A DNA stretch of 46,500 nt from Candidatus Symbiothrix dinenymphae (GCA_001417715.1 BBRT01000129.1:1-46500), one strand, 5' to 3'; counted from the stretch's first letter, positions 27,106 through 35,699 are shown. Program-made: numbers and translations. The notes: generated from the letters alone by a model not told the origin.

Positions 27106-27635
27106 CTACCTCTGTTACAGTAAGTTACATAGAACTCTTTAAACTGATTTTGAACAAGAAGTGTCTTTTTTCCCTTGTGTTGAACACCCAAATAGGAGTT
27201 TAATAATATAGACATCACATTATCTACCGCTATACCTCCTACACATTCTTCTACTTCAAGACCACGAAAGAGAAAATCATAAAAATTCCAAAAAAAATCA
27301 AGTCCTTCACCGGGCTTTGAAGTTACCGGATTTCTATAACACCCCGGTTCTACCCTACCATTTTCATAATCAACATCCACAATACTTATTACGCCATCCG
27401 GTTCATCGTTTTTATATACCATCCAGTAGTAGCAATCCGTACGATTGTTGAGAGAGTCAATAAATTTCAAGTGATTTTCCAATGGAATAATCTCTGTGTT
27501 GTACATCCATTTTCTCACACTCTCGTGGTTACGCCACTCAAGCACCATCCGTTTTTCTTCCTCAGTCAGCTGCACAAAATTTTTGTACCGATACGCGTTA
27601 GAAACGTACATTTCATGTTTGTCTATTGTCTTCAT
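27081..27635 (-). CDS. pseH: PseH-like GNAT N-acetyltransferase ending in a poly-G tract
   Basis: 184 residues from MKTIDKHEMYVSNAYRYKNF; the longer reading from 27677 would overlap the upstream gene. The GNAT fold shows the PseH-type opening FVQLTEEEKRMVLEWRNHESVRKWMYN and LENHLKFIDSLNNRTDCYYWMVYK. PseH acetylates the 4-amino group of the UDP-altrosamine made by PseC, using acetyl-CoA. The coding sequence runs into the G13 tract (WGGGG) and stops two codons later. With 12 or 15 G it would end about 21 residues later (KNDIESLLAYYQSEDFKNWF). With 14 or 11 G it would fuse to the formyltransferase. Confidence 0.83.
   Translation of the reverse strand: MKTIDKHEMYVSNAYRYKNFVQLTEEEKRMVLEWRNHESVRKWMYNTEIIPLENHLKFIDSLNNRTDCYYWMVYKNDEPDGVISIVDVDYENGRVEPGCYRNPVTSKPGEGLDFFWNFYDFLFRGLEVEECVGGIAVDNVMSILLNSYLGVQHKGKKTLLVQNQFKEFYVTYCNRGSWGGGGNR
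27091..27103. repeat. Homopolymer C13 at the PseH-like/formyltransferase junction
   Basis: Thirteen C on the plus strand, at the 3' end of one gene and the 5' end of the next, which lie in different frames. Tract length decides whether the two enzymes are separate or joined. Confidence 0.97.
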
Positions 27636-27652
27636 AATGCTATAAAAATTTT

Positions 27653-29626
27653 TTATAAATTTTCTGTAATTTGCCAATAACCGCCTTTGTCAGGACCCAC
27701 ACGCTCTAATAAGCCTTTGGCTTTGAGTTTGGACATATTCGTCCGTATCGTATCCGCTCTTATGCCCACGATAGTCGCCAACTCATCCGTTGTAATGTAT
27801 GGGTCTTTCAAGATAGTATCCATTATTACTTGTTGATTGTCTGTAAGTTTTTCTGTGGGCTTTTCTGTGAGTTTTTCTGTGGGTCTTTCTGTGGGTTTTT
27901 CTGTGGGGCTCTCTGTGGGTTTTTCTGTGGGTCTTTCTGTGGGCTTTTCTGTGGGGCTTTCTGTGGGCTTTTCTGTGGGCTTTTCTGTGGGTCTTTCTGT
28001 GAGTTTTTCTGTGGGCTTTTCTGTGGGTCTTTCTGTGCGTTTTTCTGTGGGTCTTTCTGTGGGCTTTCCTGTGGGTCTTTCTGTGGGGCTTTCTGTGAGT
28101 TTTTCTGTGGGCTTTTCTGTGGGTCTTTCTGTGGGTCTTTCTGTGGGTCTTTCTGTGGGTTTTCCTGTGGGGCTTTCTGTGCGTTTTTCTGTGGGTTTTT
28201 CTGTGCGTCTTTCTGTGCGTCTTTCTGTGGGTCTTTCTGTGCTTTTTTCTGTGGGTCTTTCTGTGGGTCTGTCTGTGAGTTTTTCTGTGGGTCTTTCTGT
28301 GGACTTTCCTGTGGGTTTTCCTGTGGGTCTTTCTGTGGGCTTTTCTCTGGGTCTTTCTGTGGGTCTTTCTGTGGGTCTTTCTGTGGGTTCTTCTGTTCCA
28401 TCGGTGACATCACCGACTTCAACTTCTACAAATAATGTGGTTCTGTCAGGATTATACGTTTCCTGTAACACGGGTTGTGCCCAACCTAATTCTCTCCAAA
28501 TTGCACGAATGCCGAACAATCCACTACCGGCACGCTCGCCAATATCAATCATGGCAAACATCTTAAAAATAGTGGGATTGCGTGGGTCGCTGATGCCACC
28601 GGATAAAGCACCGTCCATGCCGGGTCGTATTATTCCCGGATTTGCTAATGCTATTTTGTTTTTTCCTTTTTCAATCACAATCCCCCTTCGCCCGTAATAA
28701 TCAGCATGAATAAGCGCGTTTGCCAATGCCTCTCGAAGGGCTTTATGTACTTCTGTGTCGTCCACCCTATCAATACCGTTTCTAAGTCGAAAAGGCGTTT
28801 TGACTTCCGATGTCAATTTCCCCAACACCTTAAAAAAGAAGTCAAAAATATTTCCACTCCATTCGCCCAAGTTGGAAACAACCCTATCACTCCAACGCCG
28901 CTTGTCGTACACTTCTCTATAATCCAGAAAGTAGTCCGGCAAAATTTTAGTTATGACATCCTCCGTTCCAAACATTACCAAACCTGCCAATGTTGGCTTA
29001 ATCGCGTTTTCAACCCTTTTGGTTGCACCTATTTTTTGTAAAAACTCATCTAATGTCAATCCATTCCACACGTGAGCCGGCTTGAGAGAAGAAAAGCGAT
29101 TGCGATAGCGCACAATGCTATCTTTATCTAAATTCGTCCAATCTAACTCATCAATAATCGTACTATCTACCGCTACTTCAGACTGGTCGCGCAGCATAGC
29201 TTTTATTTCAATCCGAGAACAACGGTAATCACCCTCACCATTCCGCCTGTAAGTGCCACCAAACAAATCATCATTGATAAAAATAGGCTTCACTTGGCGG
29301 TCTGCACGAGGCACTTCCATCACTATAACGTCTTCCCCATCCACCGTTTGTACATAGATATGCCGCTCGGATAATATATTGTCGCTAACTTTTTGCCTAT
29401 TATTGAGTAAATCCCATAGCTGCTGAACCATAGAAGACGCAGCCGGTACACCGGAAACTACTAACTTTTTATTGATTTCCGAAACACCCAGCAAAATAGT
29501 GCCGCCATCGGAATTAGCAAATGCCGAATAACTCTCCCAAAGACTATTGGGCAAACCATCAGCCGATTTCTTGGCTTCCATCCGAAAATGTTCACCTGAT
29601 GCTATTATGCTTTTAATATCTACCAT
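27653..29626 (-). CDS. AlbA_2 ATP-binding/winged-helix protein with a 46-unit PTE(R/K) repeat linker
   Basis: 657 residues from MVDIKSIIASGEHFRMEAKK; the longer reading begins at TTG and includes a tail (VGNGKSGYWKVKENL) that looks like a paralogue's C-terminus. Residues 5-125 are AlbA_2-like (HFRMEAKKSADGLP, SAFANSDGGTILLGVSE). About residues 285-400 are the HATPase_c_4-type part (REALANALIHADYYGRRG, IALANPGIIRPG, ERAGSGLFGIRAI). About residues 411-595 are a tetrapeptide repeat (PTER/PTEK variants). A C-terminal winged helix (TTDELATIVGIRADTIRTNMSKLKAKGLLERVG) completes it. The highly charged linker is far longer than in its local paralogues. Function is unknown; regulatory or defence roles are only guesses. 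Confidence 0.9.
   Translation of the reverse strand: MVDIKSIIASGEHFRMEAKKSADGLPNSLWESYSAFANSDGGTILLGVSEINKKLVVSGVPAASSMVQQLWDLLNNRQKVSDNILSERHIYVQTVDGEDVIVMEVPRADRQVKPIFINDDLFGGTYRRNGEGDYRCSRIEIKAMLRDQSEVAVDSTIIDELDWTNLDKDSIVRYRNRFSSLKPAHVWNGLTLDEFLQKIGATKRVENAIKPTLAGLVMFGTEDVITKILPDYFLDYREVYDKRRWSDRVVSNLGEWSGNIFDFFFKVLGKLTSEVKTPFRLRNGIDRVDDTEVHKALREALANALIHADYYGRRGIVIEKGKNKIALANPGIIRPGMDGALSGGISDPRNPTIFKMFAMIDIGERAGSGLFGIRAIWRELGWAQPVLQETYNPDRTTLFVEVEVGDVTDGTEEPTERPTERPTERPREKPTERPTGKPTGKSTERPTEKLTDRPTERPTEKSTERPTERRTERRTEKPTEKRTESPTGKPTERPTERPTERPTEKPTEKLTESPTERPTGKPTERPTEKRTERPTEKPTEKLTERPTEKPTEKPTESPTEKPTERPTEKPTESPTEKPTERPTEKLTEKPTEKLTDNQQVIMDTILKDPYITTDELATIVGIRADTIRTNMSKLKAKGLLERVGPDKGGYWQITENL
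27841..28392. repeat. 12-base tandem repeat, 46 units (CTGTGGGTCTTT type)
   Basis: Forty-six consecutive 12-base units with small variants, never changing phase over 552 bases. It encodes the PTE(R/K) linker on the minus strand. Because the unit lacks stops it is open in several frames, which creates long spurious readings on both strands. Confidence 0.97.
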
Positions 29627-29730
29627 AACTAAATTTTCTTTAACTTTCCAATAACCGCTTTTTCCATTTCCAACTCTCGCAATTGTTTTCAAAAATCGTC
29701 TCTCTCAATATCCAACAGTCGAGTTAAAAG

Positions 29731-30927
29731 TCAATATAAAAGCCCAAACATCCACAACGGAATTTTGCTGCCAAAACCCATTTCTGCACTGTCTATCGCC
29801 AAGTACGAGTCAGGCAAATCGGCTATTTGCGTGAATTTTTTGCCGCTACCACCCACCTCAAAAACATATTTATCATTAACAATAAAATCGCCCTGTGCTG
29901 CATCCTCAACCGTTCCGATAACACGTAATTGATTGAAGAAGAAAGTTTCGCGCAAATTGCCGATATTGGTATTATTTTCGCCGAGCGAATATGCCAAATT
30001 TGGATTATCCAAAAATATCTTTGCGGGTTTGCTCAAATATTTCAGATTTTTACTCGGATTTCGCAACAAACCCAACAGCCGCGAACGCTCCAATAATTCG
30101 AGCGATTTCAGCAAGTTACTGCGCTGAATTTCAACCTGAATGCCAAGCTGCGACATATTGGGTGTGAAAGGTGTCATTCCCGAAATCACGGCAAGCAGTC
30201 GTTTGAGTTTCTGGATTGTAACAAATTCAACCTTTTCAACGGCAGGTAAATCCGTTTCAAGCACGGCATTTACGGTGTTCAGCAAACGCAAACGATAAGT
30301 AGGCAAATCCTCTTTGTAATACGGGAAATAGCCTGATTGTAAATATTTTCGAAAAAGCGGCAAAATTGTTAGGTCTCTGATAATTTCAGATGCGATTGAA
30401 ACATGATTTTTCAACAAATCGTCCAAAGAAATAGCCGAAATTTTCTTAATACCTTCAAATTCCAAAAATTCACGAAACGATAAGCCGAAAAGTTCATAAC
30501 TGATGGCGCGGCGGCTCAAATCAGCATTACCCTTGTAAATATTCAAAATTGACGACCCCGAAAACGCCACTTTTGCCTGCGGATACGAATCGTAAATATT
30601 TTTCAATTCCTGTGCCCAAGTGTCGTATGGATATTTATGAACCTCGTCAATGAAAAAATGCGTAACGCCTTCTTGCCAAAGTTTGCGGACAACGTCAACC
30701 AAACGATTGGTCGAAAAATACAAATCGTCTAAACTCATATAAAATGCCTGCGAAACATCAAGATTTTGCTTGATGTATTGCAGCAACAAAGTCGTTTTTC
30801 CTGTGCCTCTTGCACCAATAACGGCAAAAAGCCGATTATCCCAATTAACATTCGGCATCAGGTAGCGAACAAACTCATTATCTGTCTGTTCTATTTTTTT
30901 TCGATATGTATTTATCAATGTTTCCAC
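29731..30927 (-). CDS. AAA_14 / DUF4143 family ATPase
   Basis: 398 residues with a GTG start. It has P-loop AVIGARGTGKTTLLLQYI near residue 35, Walker B THFFIDEVHKYPYDTW near 92, a sensor-like VAFSGSSILNIYKG, and FGLSFREFLEFEGI. The C-terminal DUF4143 part ends with a nuclease-like GDFIVNDKYVFEVGGSGKKF, where D and E-x-G replace the usual D...ExK. The family is very common in Bacteroidetes and has no agreed function. It lies behind its own weak promoter-like element and adjacent to gene scraps, one of the guest genes interrupting the Pse array. Confidence 0.88.
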   Translation of the reverse strand: METLINTYRKKIEQTDNEFVRYLMPNVNWDNRLFAVIGARGTGKTTLLLQYIKQNLDVSQAFYMSLDDLYFSTNRLVDVVRKLWQEGVTHFFIDEVHKYPYDTWAQELKNIYDSYPQAKVAFSGSSILNIYKGNADLSRRAISYELFGLSFREFLEFEGIKKISAISLDDLLKNHVSIASEIIRDLTILPLFRKYLQSGYFPYYKEDLPTYRLRLLNTVNAVLETDLPAVEKVEFVTIQKLKRLLAVISGMTPFTPNMSQLGIQVEIQRSNLLKSLELLERSRLLGLLRNPSKNLKYLSKPAKIFLDNPNLAYSLGENNTNIGNLRETFFFNQLRVIGTVEDAAQGDFIVNDKYVFEVGGSGKKFTQIADLPDSYLAIDSAEMGFGSKIPLWMFGLLY

Positions 30928-31510
30928 AAGGGGGTATAATTAAAAGTGCAAAGATATAATTTTTTTGCATATTGAGAACTGCACTTTTTTAATAAAAACG
31001 TATATTCAAATATGCGATTTATATAAATTATTGATGCTTAGGCGATTGTATTCCTTTTTTTTACACAATTTTCTTTTGCGTCAAACGATATTTTTGCAGA
31101 CGGCTGTTTCTACGAAATATGTTATTCTGCATCGCATTCATCTTGCAACCTACTTTCGATTTCCTCGATGGATGGCAGCGAGGATTTGAAATTATTAACC
31201 GATTTCCCTTGACTTTGATATAAATCTGCATCAATGAAATTCATCAACATTGCACGACTCCACCCATTTTTAATGGTTTTTTGAACATAAAAGAGGGCTT
31301 CATGGACAGATTTGCATTTAGTGATGATTTCTCGGTGATGCCCCCATGGAATTTGAAAAATGGGGTGACTGTCTAATTTTGCCACAACTTGTGGCAAAAT
31401 ATATTATTCTCATTTACAGACAGTTGTAATTGGTCAGCAACTTGCTGGCTTAATTTTGCACCAGATTGGTTCAAAATTATATCTTCCTGATTATAAAATA
31501 GATAAAACCA
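30928..31510 (-). pseudogene. Graveyard region: winged-helix scrap plus YhcG remnant
   Basis: No intact gene is seen here. At 31061-31108 the minus strand encodes NSRLQKYRLTQK then a stop, matching the C-terminal winged helix of the AlbA_2-type gene at 46173 (PNSRLQKYRLTQKGIAL). At 31122-31397 is a YhcG/DUF1016 fragment (LDSHPIFQIPWGHHREII, TIKNGWSRAMLMNFIDADLY, VNNFKSSLPS) lacking both ends. Upstream of that, to about 31480, a reading QSGAKLSQQVADQLQL in another frame may be more of it. A possible TATCTTTG -7 element for the ATPase at 29731 is at 30949-30956. Confidence 0.75.
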
Positions 31511-32083
31511 TTATTTGTTCATCGGATTTAATTTGCTATGAATGAGTACATCTTTGTATTTACCTTCAAACAGATAATGTTCCTTTAATTTTGCTTCAAA
31601 AACAAGCCCACCTTCTTCTATTATTTTATACAGATGCGGACGAAGGTCGAATGCGTAAGTATATATTTTATGCAAATTCAGCTCATCAAAAGCATATTTG
31701 TAAAGGAGAGTAAGGTAATTTGTCAAATGCAGGTTGAGATATTCGCTCTCTAATGCAGTATCTATAATAAAAGAGATTTCAGCATTCTTACTCTGCCAAT
31801 CAATATGAACCAGACCTCCATAGCCAATACATTTTTCTCCTTCCAGATACGAAAAAAGGATTTGAGAAGGATATTCTTCATCAAACAGCTTGCTAACTAC
31901 CTCTGTGAAATACTTATCTTGTTGTTCCACAGTCAAAGGTTCCTTTTGTCGCAAATGATAAATCTGCTCATTTCGCCAACGCATAATATCCAATCGGTCT
32001 TCATAGCGAATAGGAATCAACTTATATTCATCTAATGAATAACAATTGCCCTGCATTATTTTATATCTATTAGGGAATTTCAT
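31511..32083 (-). CDS. GNAT family N-acetyltransferase
   Basis: 190 residues. The GNAT fold is suggested by LIPIRYEDRLDIMRWRNEQIYHLRQ, the central GEKCIGYGGLVHIDW strand and ISFIIDTALESEYLNLHLT, followed by FDELNLHKIYTYAF and a C-terminal HYLFEGKYKDVLIHS. The WRNEQ motif and context suggest acetylation of an amino sugar, perhaps a nonulosonate precursor made by a partner pathway. The first 26 codons are duplicated about 1.5 kb upstream, where they still overlap the acetyltransferase stop codon. So this gene was originally coupled to that gene and was separated by the AAA_14 insertion. Confidence 0.83.
   Translation of the reverse strand: MKFPNRYKIMQGNCYSLDEYKLIPIRYEDRLDIMRWRNEQIYHLRQKEPLTVEQQDKYFTEVVSKLFDEEYPSQILFSYLEGEKCIGYGGLVHIDWQSKNAEISFIIDTALESEYLNLHLTNYLTLLYKYAFDELNLHKIYTYAFDLRPHLYKIIEEGGLVFEAKLKEHYLFEGKYKDVLIHSKLNPMNK
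32007..32083. repeat. 77-base direct repeat, copy A (5' end of the GNAT gene)
   Basis: Matches 33546-33622 at 76 of 77 positions in the same orientation. It comprises the first 26 codons of the GNAT gene. Together the copies flank the AAA_14 gene at 32103-33395. Confidence 0.95.
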
Positions 32084-32102
32084 ACATTTATTAATTTAAA
32101 CA

Positions 32103-33395
32103 TTAATTGATTAGACCAATCGCATACAGCGGCACATTTGTCATCCAAGATTCTTCTTTGTAGTCGGCAAGAGAGGTGCGGATTGCTTTTGCGGGCTTAT
32201 ATTTTTCGCAGAAAAACTTGAAACTTACCGACTGCAAATTGGTACCCGACTTTACTTCAATGGGAATAATCTCGTTGTCGTTTTGAATTACAAAATCAAC
32301 TTCGGCAGTACTGCTGTCGTTTGTCCAATAATAAACGTCGTTTTCTTCGTTGAGTACAAGTTGCTGCATTACAAAGTTTTCTGTCAATGCACCCTTAAAT
32401 TCCTCAAAAATGGTATTGCCTTCTAAAATAGTTTTTAGCGGAAGTTTTGCCATTGCAGCGAGCAAACCAACATCATTGTGAAACAATTTGAACGCAGCCA
32501 AATCCTGATAGGCAGCCAGCGGCATATTGGGTTTTGAAACGCGGAAACATTGGTGTAGCAAACCGCAATCAAGCAGCCATTGAATTGCCAACTCAAATTC
32601 TTTTGCTCGTCCTCCTTCTTTAACAATGCCGTAAATGAACTTTTTGTTTTCTTTTGCCAACTGCGAAGGTATTGATTTCCAAACCATATTGATACGCGGT
32701 ACAATTTCTTTTGGCGCGTGTTTTGAAAAGTCTTTTTGATAGGTTGTAAGAATACGCCGTTGAATATTGCGAACAGCGCGGAAATCTCTTTTTTCTATAA
32801 AATGCGATACCGCTTCGGGCATTCCGCCTGTAAAAAGATAATATCTCAAATACGTTAAAAGTTTGTCTTTGAATATATTGACAATTTTCCAATCTTTGTT
32901 TTTCAGCACTTCGGTCAAGCGTTCTTCGTCAAGCGCAGTCAGAAATTCGGAAAAAGAAAGCGGGTAGAGATACAAAAAATCAACCTTCCCGACAGGGAAC
33001 GAAGTGTTTTGGTGCAAACTCATACCAAGCAAAGAACCTGCTGCAATAATGTGATATTCAGGTGCGTCTTCACAAAAATATTTCAACGCCGTCAGTCCGC
33101 CTACTGCCTCTTGAATTTCGTCAAACACAATGAGCGTATCAGCGGGATTGATTTCTTTGCGGGCAAAAACCGATAGTGCTGTCAAAATACGCTGCACATC
33201 AAAATCTTCGTCAAAAATATTTTTGACGACTTTCATTTTTTCAAAATTAACATACAGGGTTTGCTTGTATTCCTGTCTGCCAAATTCTTCAATGAGCCAA
33301 GTTTTGCCGACTTGTCTTGCCCCCAAAATGATAAGCGGCTTTCTACGTTCGTTTATCTTCCACTCAATCAATTCGTTAATCTTGTTTCTGTACAT
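32103..33395 (-). CDS. AAA_14 / DUF4143 family ATPase inserted between acetyltransferase genes
   Basis: 430 residues. P-loop LIILGARQVGKTWLIEEFG near residue 22, Walker B TLIVFDEIQEAVGGL near 88, AAGSLLGMSLH, and LYPLSFSEFLTAL. The DUF4143 half ends with VYYWTNDSSTAEVDFVIQNDNEIIPIEVKSG, a clear D...ExK nuclease-like core. Homologues are widespread and functionally uncharacterised. It lies between two 77-base direct repeats, evidence that it entered a pre-existing acetyltransferase gene pair. It looks intact. Confidence 0.93.
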   Translation of the reverse strand: MYRNKINELIEWKINERRKPLIILGARQVGKTWLIEEFGRQEYKQTLYVNFEKMKVVKNIFDEDFDVQRILTALSVFARKEINPADTLIVFDEIQEAVGGLTALKYFCEDAPEYHIIAAGSLLGMSLHQNTSFPVGKVDFLYLYPLSFSEFLTALDEERLTEVLKNKDWKIVNIFKDKLLTYLRYYLFTGGMPEAVSHFIEKRDFRAVRNIQRRILTTYQKDFSKHAPKEIVPRINMVWKSIPSQLAKENKKFIYGIVKEGGRAKEFELAIQWLLDCGLLHQCFRVSKPNMPLAAYQDLAAFKLFHNDVGLLAAMAKLPLKTILEGNTIFEEFKGALTENFVMQQLVLNEENDVYYWTNDSSTAEVDFVIQNDNEIIPIEVKSGTNLQSVSFKFFCEKYKPAKAIRTSLADYKEESWMTNVPLYAIGLIN

Positions 33396-33545
33396 TTTTC
33401 TCGACTATTTATAAGTGCAAAGACACACTTTTCTCGACTATTTTGCGAGTTTTTTTACATTTTTCTTGAGTTGCATTAAGAAGCGCAAGCTCCTATTTTT
33501 CGAGCGAATAAGTCAGGCTTTCCCATAAATGGTTTTATATTTTTC

Positions 33546-33622
33546 CGAATAGGAATCAACTTATATTCATCTAATGAATAACAATTGCCCTGCATTATTT
33601 TATATCTAATAGGGAATTTCAT
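33546..33622. repeat. 77-base direct repeat, copy B (orphan 5' end of the GNAT gene)
   Basis: The orphan copy begins with an ATG that overlaps the upstream stop codon (ATGA at 33619-33622), the arrangement expected for the original coupled pair. The reading then runs off into unrelated sequence. The stretch 33396-33545 contains no other recognisable feature. Confidence 0.95.
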
Positions 33623-34299
33623 TTTCGTAATTTTATAATTAGATTCGGACTTGAACCAAAAACAAGTGCATTCTCCGGAATATTTTCATCTTTAATACAG
33701 GTATTTGCACCTAAAATAACATTATCTCCAATATGACAATTACCCAATATCATAGAATTGGCACACATTCGTACATTTTTTCCAATAACGGGATAAATGC
33801 CATTATTATTTCCTACTGTACAGTTTTGAGCAAACGAAAAGAAATCACTATATTTTGCTCTGCCCATTACCGAACCAACAGGATGGTCTGTAAAAAATAT
33901 ATCCGGCAATTCTACTTGATGAAATAGATCACAACTGTTCAAAACCTTGTTTAAATAATACAATTTATCAGCCAATAACGAATTGGATTTACCCATTATA
34001 TTAGAATAATAATAAAGAAAAATCGTATATTGTGCTGAATGAAAAGGGTTGAAATAAGAGTCAACTGTCTGACTACCCCCCCCCCCCTGCAAACTATTTG
34101 CAAAGTTTTCGCAACTTATAATTTCTTTATGATAATATTTATTCTTCGAATAAGAGAAATTGTTCTCAACCTTCAGAAGAACAGCATTAAAATTATCGGC
34201 CAATTCTGCCTTTTCTTCATCGTTTAAAATAAAAATATTCCGAATTTGTTTAACTACTAATTCAAATATTTCTTGTTGGGGTATTTCAAATATCATCAT
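33619..34299 (-). CDS. Hexapeptide-repeat acetyltransferase with poly-G tract, in frame (ON)
   Basis: 226 residues. The C-terminal 90 residues form a left-handed beta-helix (HPVGSVMGRAKYSDFF, then NNGIYPVIGKNVRMCANSMILGNCHIGDNVILGANTCI) like serine or sugar O-acetyltransferases. The N-terminal 130 residues are helical, as in CysE-like proteins. A run of 12 G on the coding strand near codon 71-74 encodes QGGGGS and keeps the frame open. One-base change would remove the catalytic domain. It probably acetylates a sugar of the glycan or of the Pse pathway, acting in the cytoplasm, and the gene starts directly after PseC. Confidence 0.87.
   Translation of the reverse strand: MMIFEIPQQEIFELVVKQIRNIFILNDEEKAELADNFNAVLLKVENNFSYSKNKYYHKEIISCENFANSLQGGGGSQTVDSYFNPFHSAQYTIFLYYYSNIMGKSNSLLADKLYYLNKVLNSCDLFHQVELPDIFFTDHPVGSVMGRAKYSDFFSFAQNCTVGNNNGIYPVIGKNVRMCANSMILGNCHIGDNVILGANTCIKDENIPENALVFGSSPNLIIKLRK
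34076..34087. repeat. Homopolymer C12 in the hexapeptide acetyltransferase gene
   Basis: Twelve C on the plus strand (G12 on the coding strand), in frame as sequenced and placed before the catalytic beta-helix. Confidence 0.97.
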
Positions 34300-34300
34300 T

Positions 34301-35479
34301 TCAGTTATTTGTATTTACAAACCCTTTTACTTTTTCAATCACATAATCCTGTTCTCCCTCTGTGAGCGTGGGATACATCGGCAAACTCAGGCAATGCTCA
34401 TAATAATTCTCAGCGATTGGCATATCCCCTTTTTTCCATCCAAACTGCGCATAATAGGGCATCAAATGTACCGGCACATAATGCACTTGTGCCATCACAT
34501 TATTAGCATGCAGATAGTTGTACAACCCCTTTCTATCGGGAGTTTGTATAACATAAAGATGATAGGCATGATAGTAGTTTTTTTCAGTCGCCGGCGTAAT
34601 GATGTTTTTCTCATCAGCAAATGCCTCATCATATCTCTTTGCTATTTTATTACGCTGCTCCAAACTCCAATCCAAACGCTTAAGTTGCGACAGTCCCAAT
34701 GCCGCCTGAAAATCCGTGATACGGTAGTTATATCCCAAATCTTGCATTTCGTGGTACCAGCCACCTTGATTTTCGTGCAACAGAGTAACATCTTTGGTGA
34801 TGCCATGTGTGCGATAGAGATTCAACTTGTGGTACAAATCTTTATTATTCGTCGTTAGGGCACCACCTTCACCGGTAGCAATATGTTTTACCGGATGAAA
34901 AGAGAACACAGTCATATCACTATATCGCCCATTCCCGCAACTGTTTTTGTTTCCCTTACTATCCGTAAACCAACCACCGGGTGAATGACAGGCATCTTCA
35001 ACTATCCACAAGCCATATTTGTCGGCTATTTGTCTCAGTCTTTCGGCATGTATCGGATAACCGGCAAAGTCAACAGGCACAACACCTTTGTAGGTTCCTT
35101 TCGGTGATTTAGACAATATTTGTTCTAACTTATCAAGGTCTAAGAGAAATGTATGGGGGTCAATATCACAGAATGTAATTTCTGCCCCACAGTACCTAAA
35201 TCCGTTAGCACTGGCTACAAACGTGATTGGAGTGGTAATCACTCTGTCGCCCTGCTTCACACCTAAAGCCATTGCTGCCAAATGCAGAGCCGCAGTGCCA
35301 TTAGCCACCATAACACAGTGAGCTGCACCACAATACATTGCGAAAGCGTCTTCAAATTCCGCTATTTTCGGCCCCTGTGTCAAAAAATCAGAAGTGAGCG
35401 CTTCTACCACAGCCTGAATATCATCCTGCGTGATATTTTGGCGACCGTATGGTATAATTTTCTTTTTATCCATCATCAT
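34301..35479 (-). CDS. pseC: PseC-type aminotransferase (DegT/DnrJ/EryC1)
   Basis: 392 residues; the Met at 35473 (MDKKKIIPYGRQ) is a likely start among three. A PLP-dependent enzyme that aminates the 4-keto sugar made by PseB. Family blocks are IPYGRQNITQDDIQAVVEAL, VANGTAALHLAAMALG, TTPITFVASANGFRYCGAE, IVEDACHSPGG and the PLP-lysine in FSFHPVKHIATGEGGAL near residue 195. The C-terminal LPMYPTLTEGEQDYVIEKV is typical. It is about 9.5 kb from pseB, separated by other genes, which is unusual for this pair. It lies directly before the hexapeptide acetyltransferase. Confidence 0.93.
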   Translation of the reverse strand: MMMDKKKIIPYGRQNITQDDIQAVVEALTSDFLTQGPKIAEFEDAFAMYCGAAHCVMVANGTAALHLAAMALGVKQGDRVITTPITFVASANGFRYCGAEITFCDIDPHTFLLDLDKLEQILSKSPKGTYKGVVPVDFAGYPIHAERLRQIADKYGLWIVEDACHSPGGWFTDSKGNKNSCGNGRYSDMTVFSFHPVKHIATGEGGALTTNNKDLYHKLNLYRTHGITKDVTLLHENQGGWYHEMQDLGYNYRITDFQAALGLSQLKRLDWSLEQRNKIAKRYDEAFADEKNIITPATEKNYYHAYHLYVIQTPDRKGLYNYLHANNVMAQVHYVPVHLMPYYAQFGWKKGDMPIAENYYEHCLSLPMYPTLTEGEQDYVIEKVKGFVNTNN

Positions 35480-35524
35480 TTATCAAATATTTTTTAAGAA
35501 TAATTTATTATACATGATTCTCAT

Positions 35525-35690
35525 TTACAATACGAGCCATTTTCCTTCTTTTCTTCCGCCTTCTCGCGTCAGTTGTATTAAAGATAAAATTTCTTTTGTG
35601 AAATCTTTTGTGAAATCTTTTGTGAAATCTTTTAAACTTATTTCCTGCTGTATATAACTAACTATTGCCAAAAAGGTTTCAGGGCAACCC
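35525..35690 (-). pseudogene. C-terminal remnant of an AlbA_2-type gene with KDFT repeats
   Basis: Minus strand reads PETFLAIVSYIQQEISL, then KDFTKDFTKDFTKEIL, then LTREGGRKEGKWLVL and stop. This matches the end of the gene at 39563-40681 (GFLATVRYTQQKTSF, KDV/KDF repeats, ITREGGRKEGKWLVM) with the winged helix mostly deleted. Three 12-base TTTTGTGAAATC units lie at 35594-35629. It is a scrap of a sixth family member. Confidence 0.85.
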
Positions 35691-35699
35691 ATCAAAATT

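Noticed and set aside
27837..28697. Long plus-strand open reading (about 286 codons) and a second frame across the same repeat
   Set aside because: It is created by the stop-free 12-base repeat; the translation is low complexity and the minus strand carries a clear multi-domain gene.
19976..34087. All G tracts as pure assembly or basecalling errors
   Set aside because: The tracts are very long, interrupt only glycan genes, and several are in frame; however, exact lengths could still be off by one, so ON/OFF calls carry that caveat.
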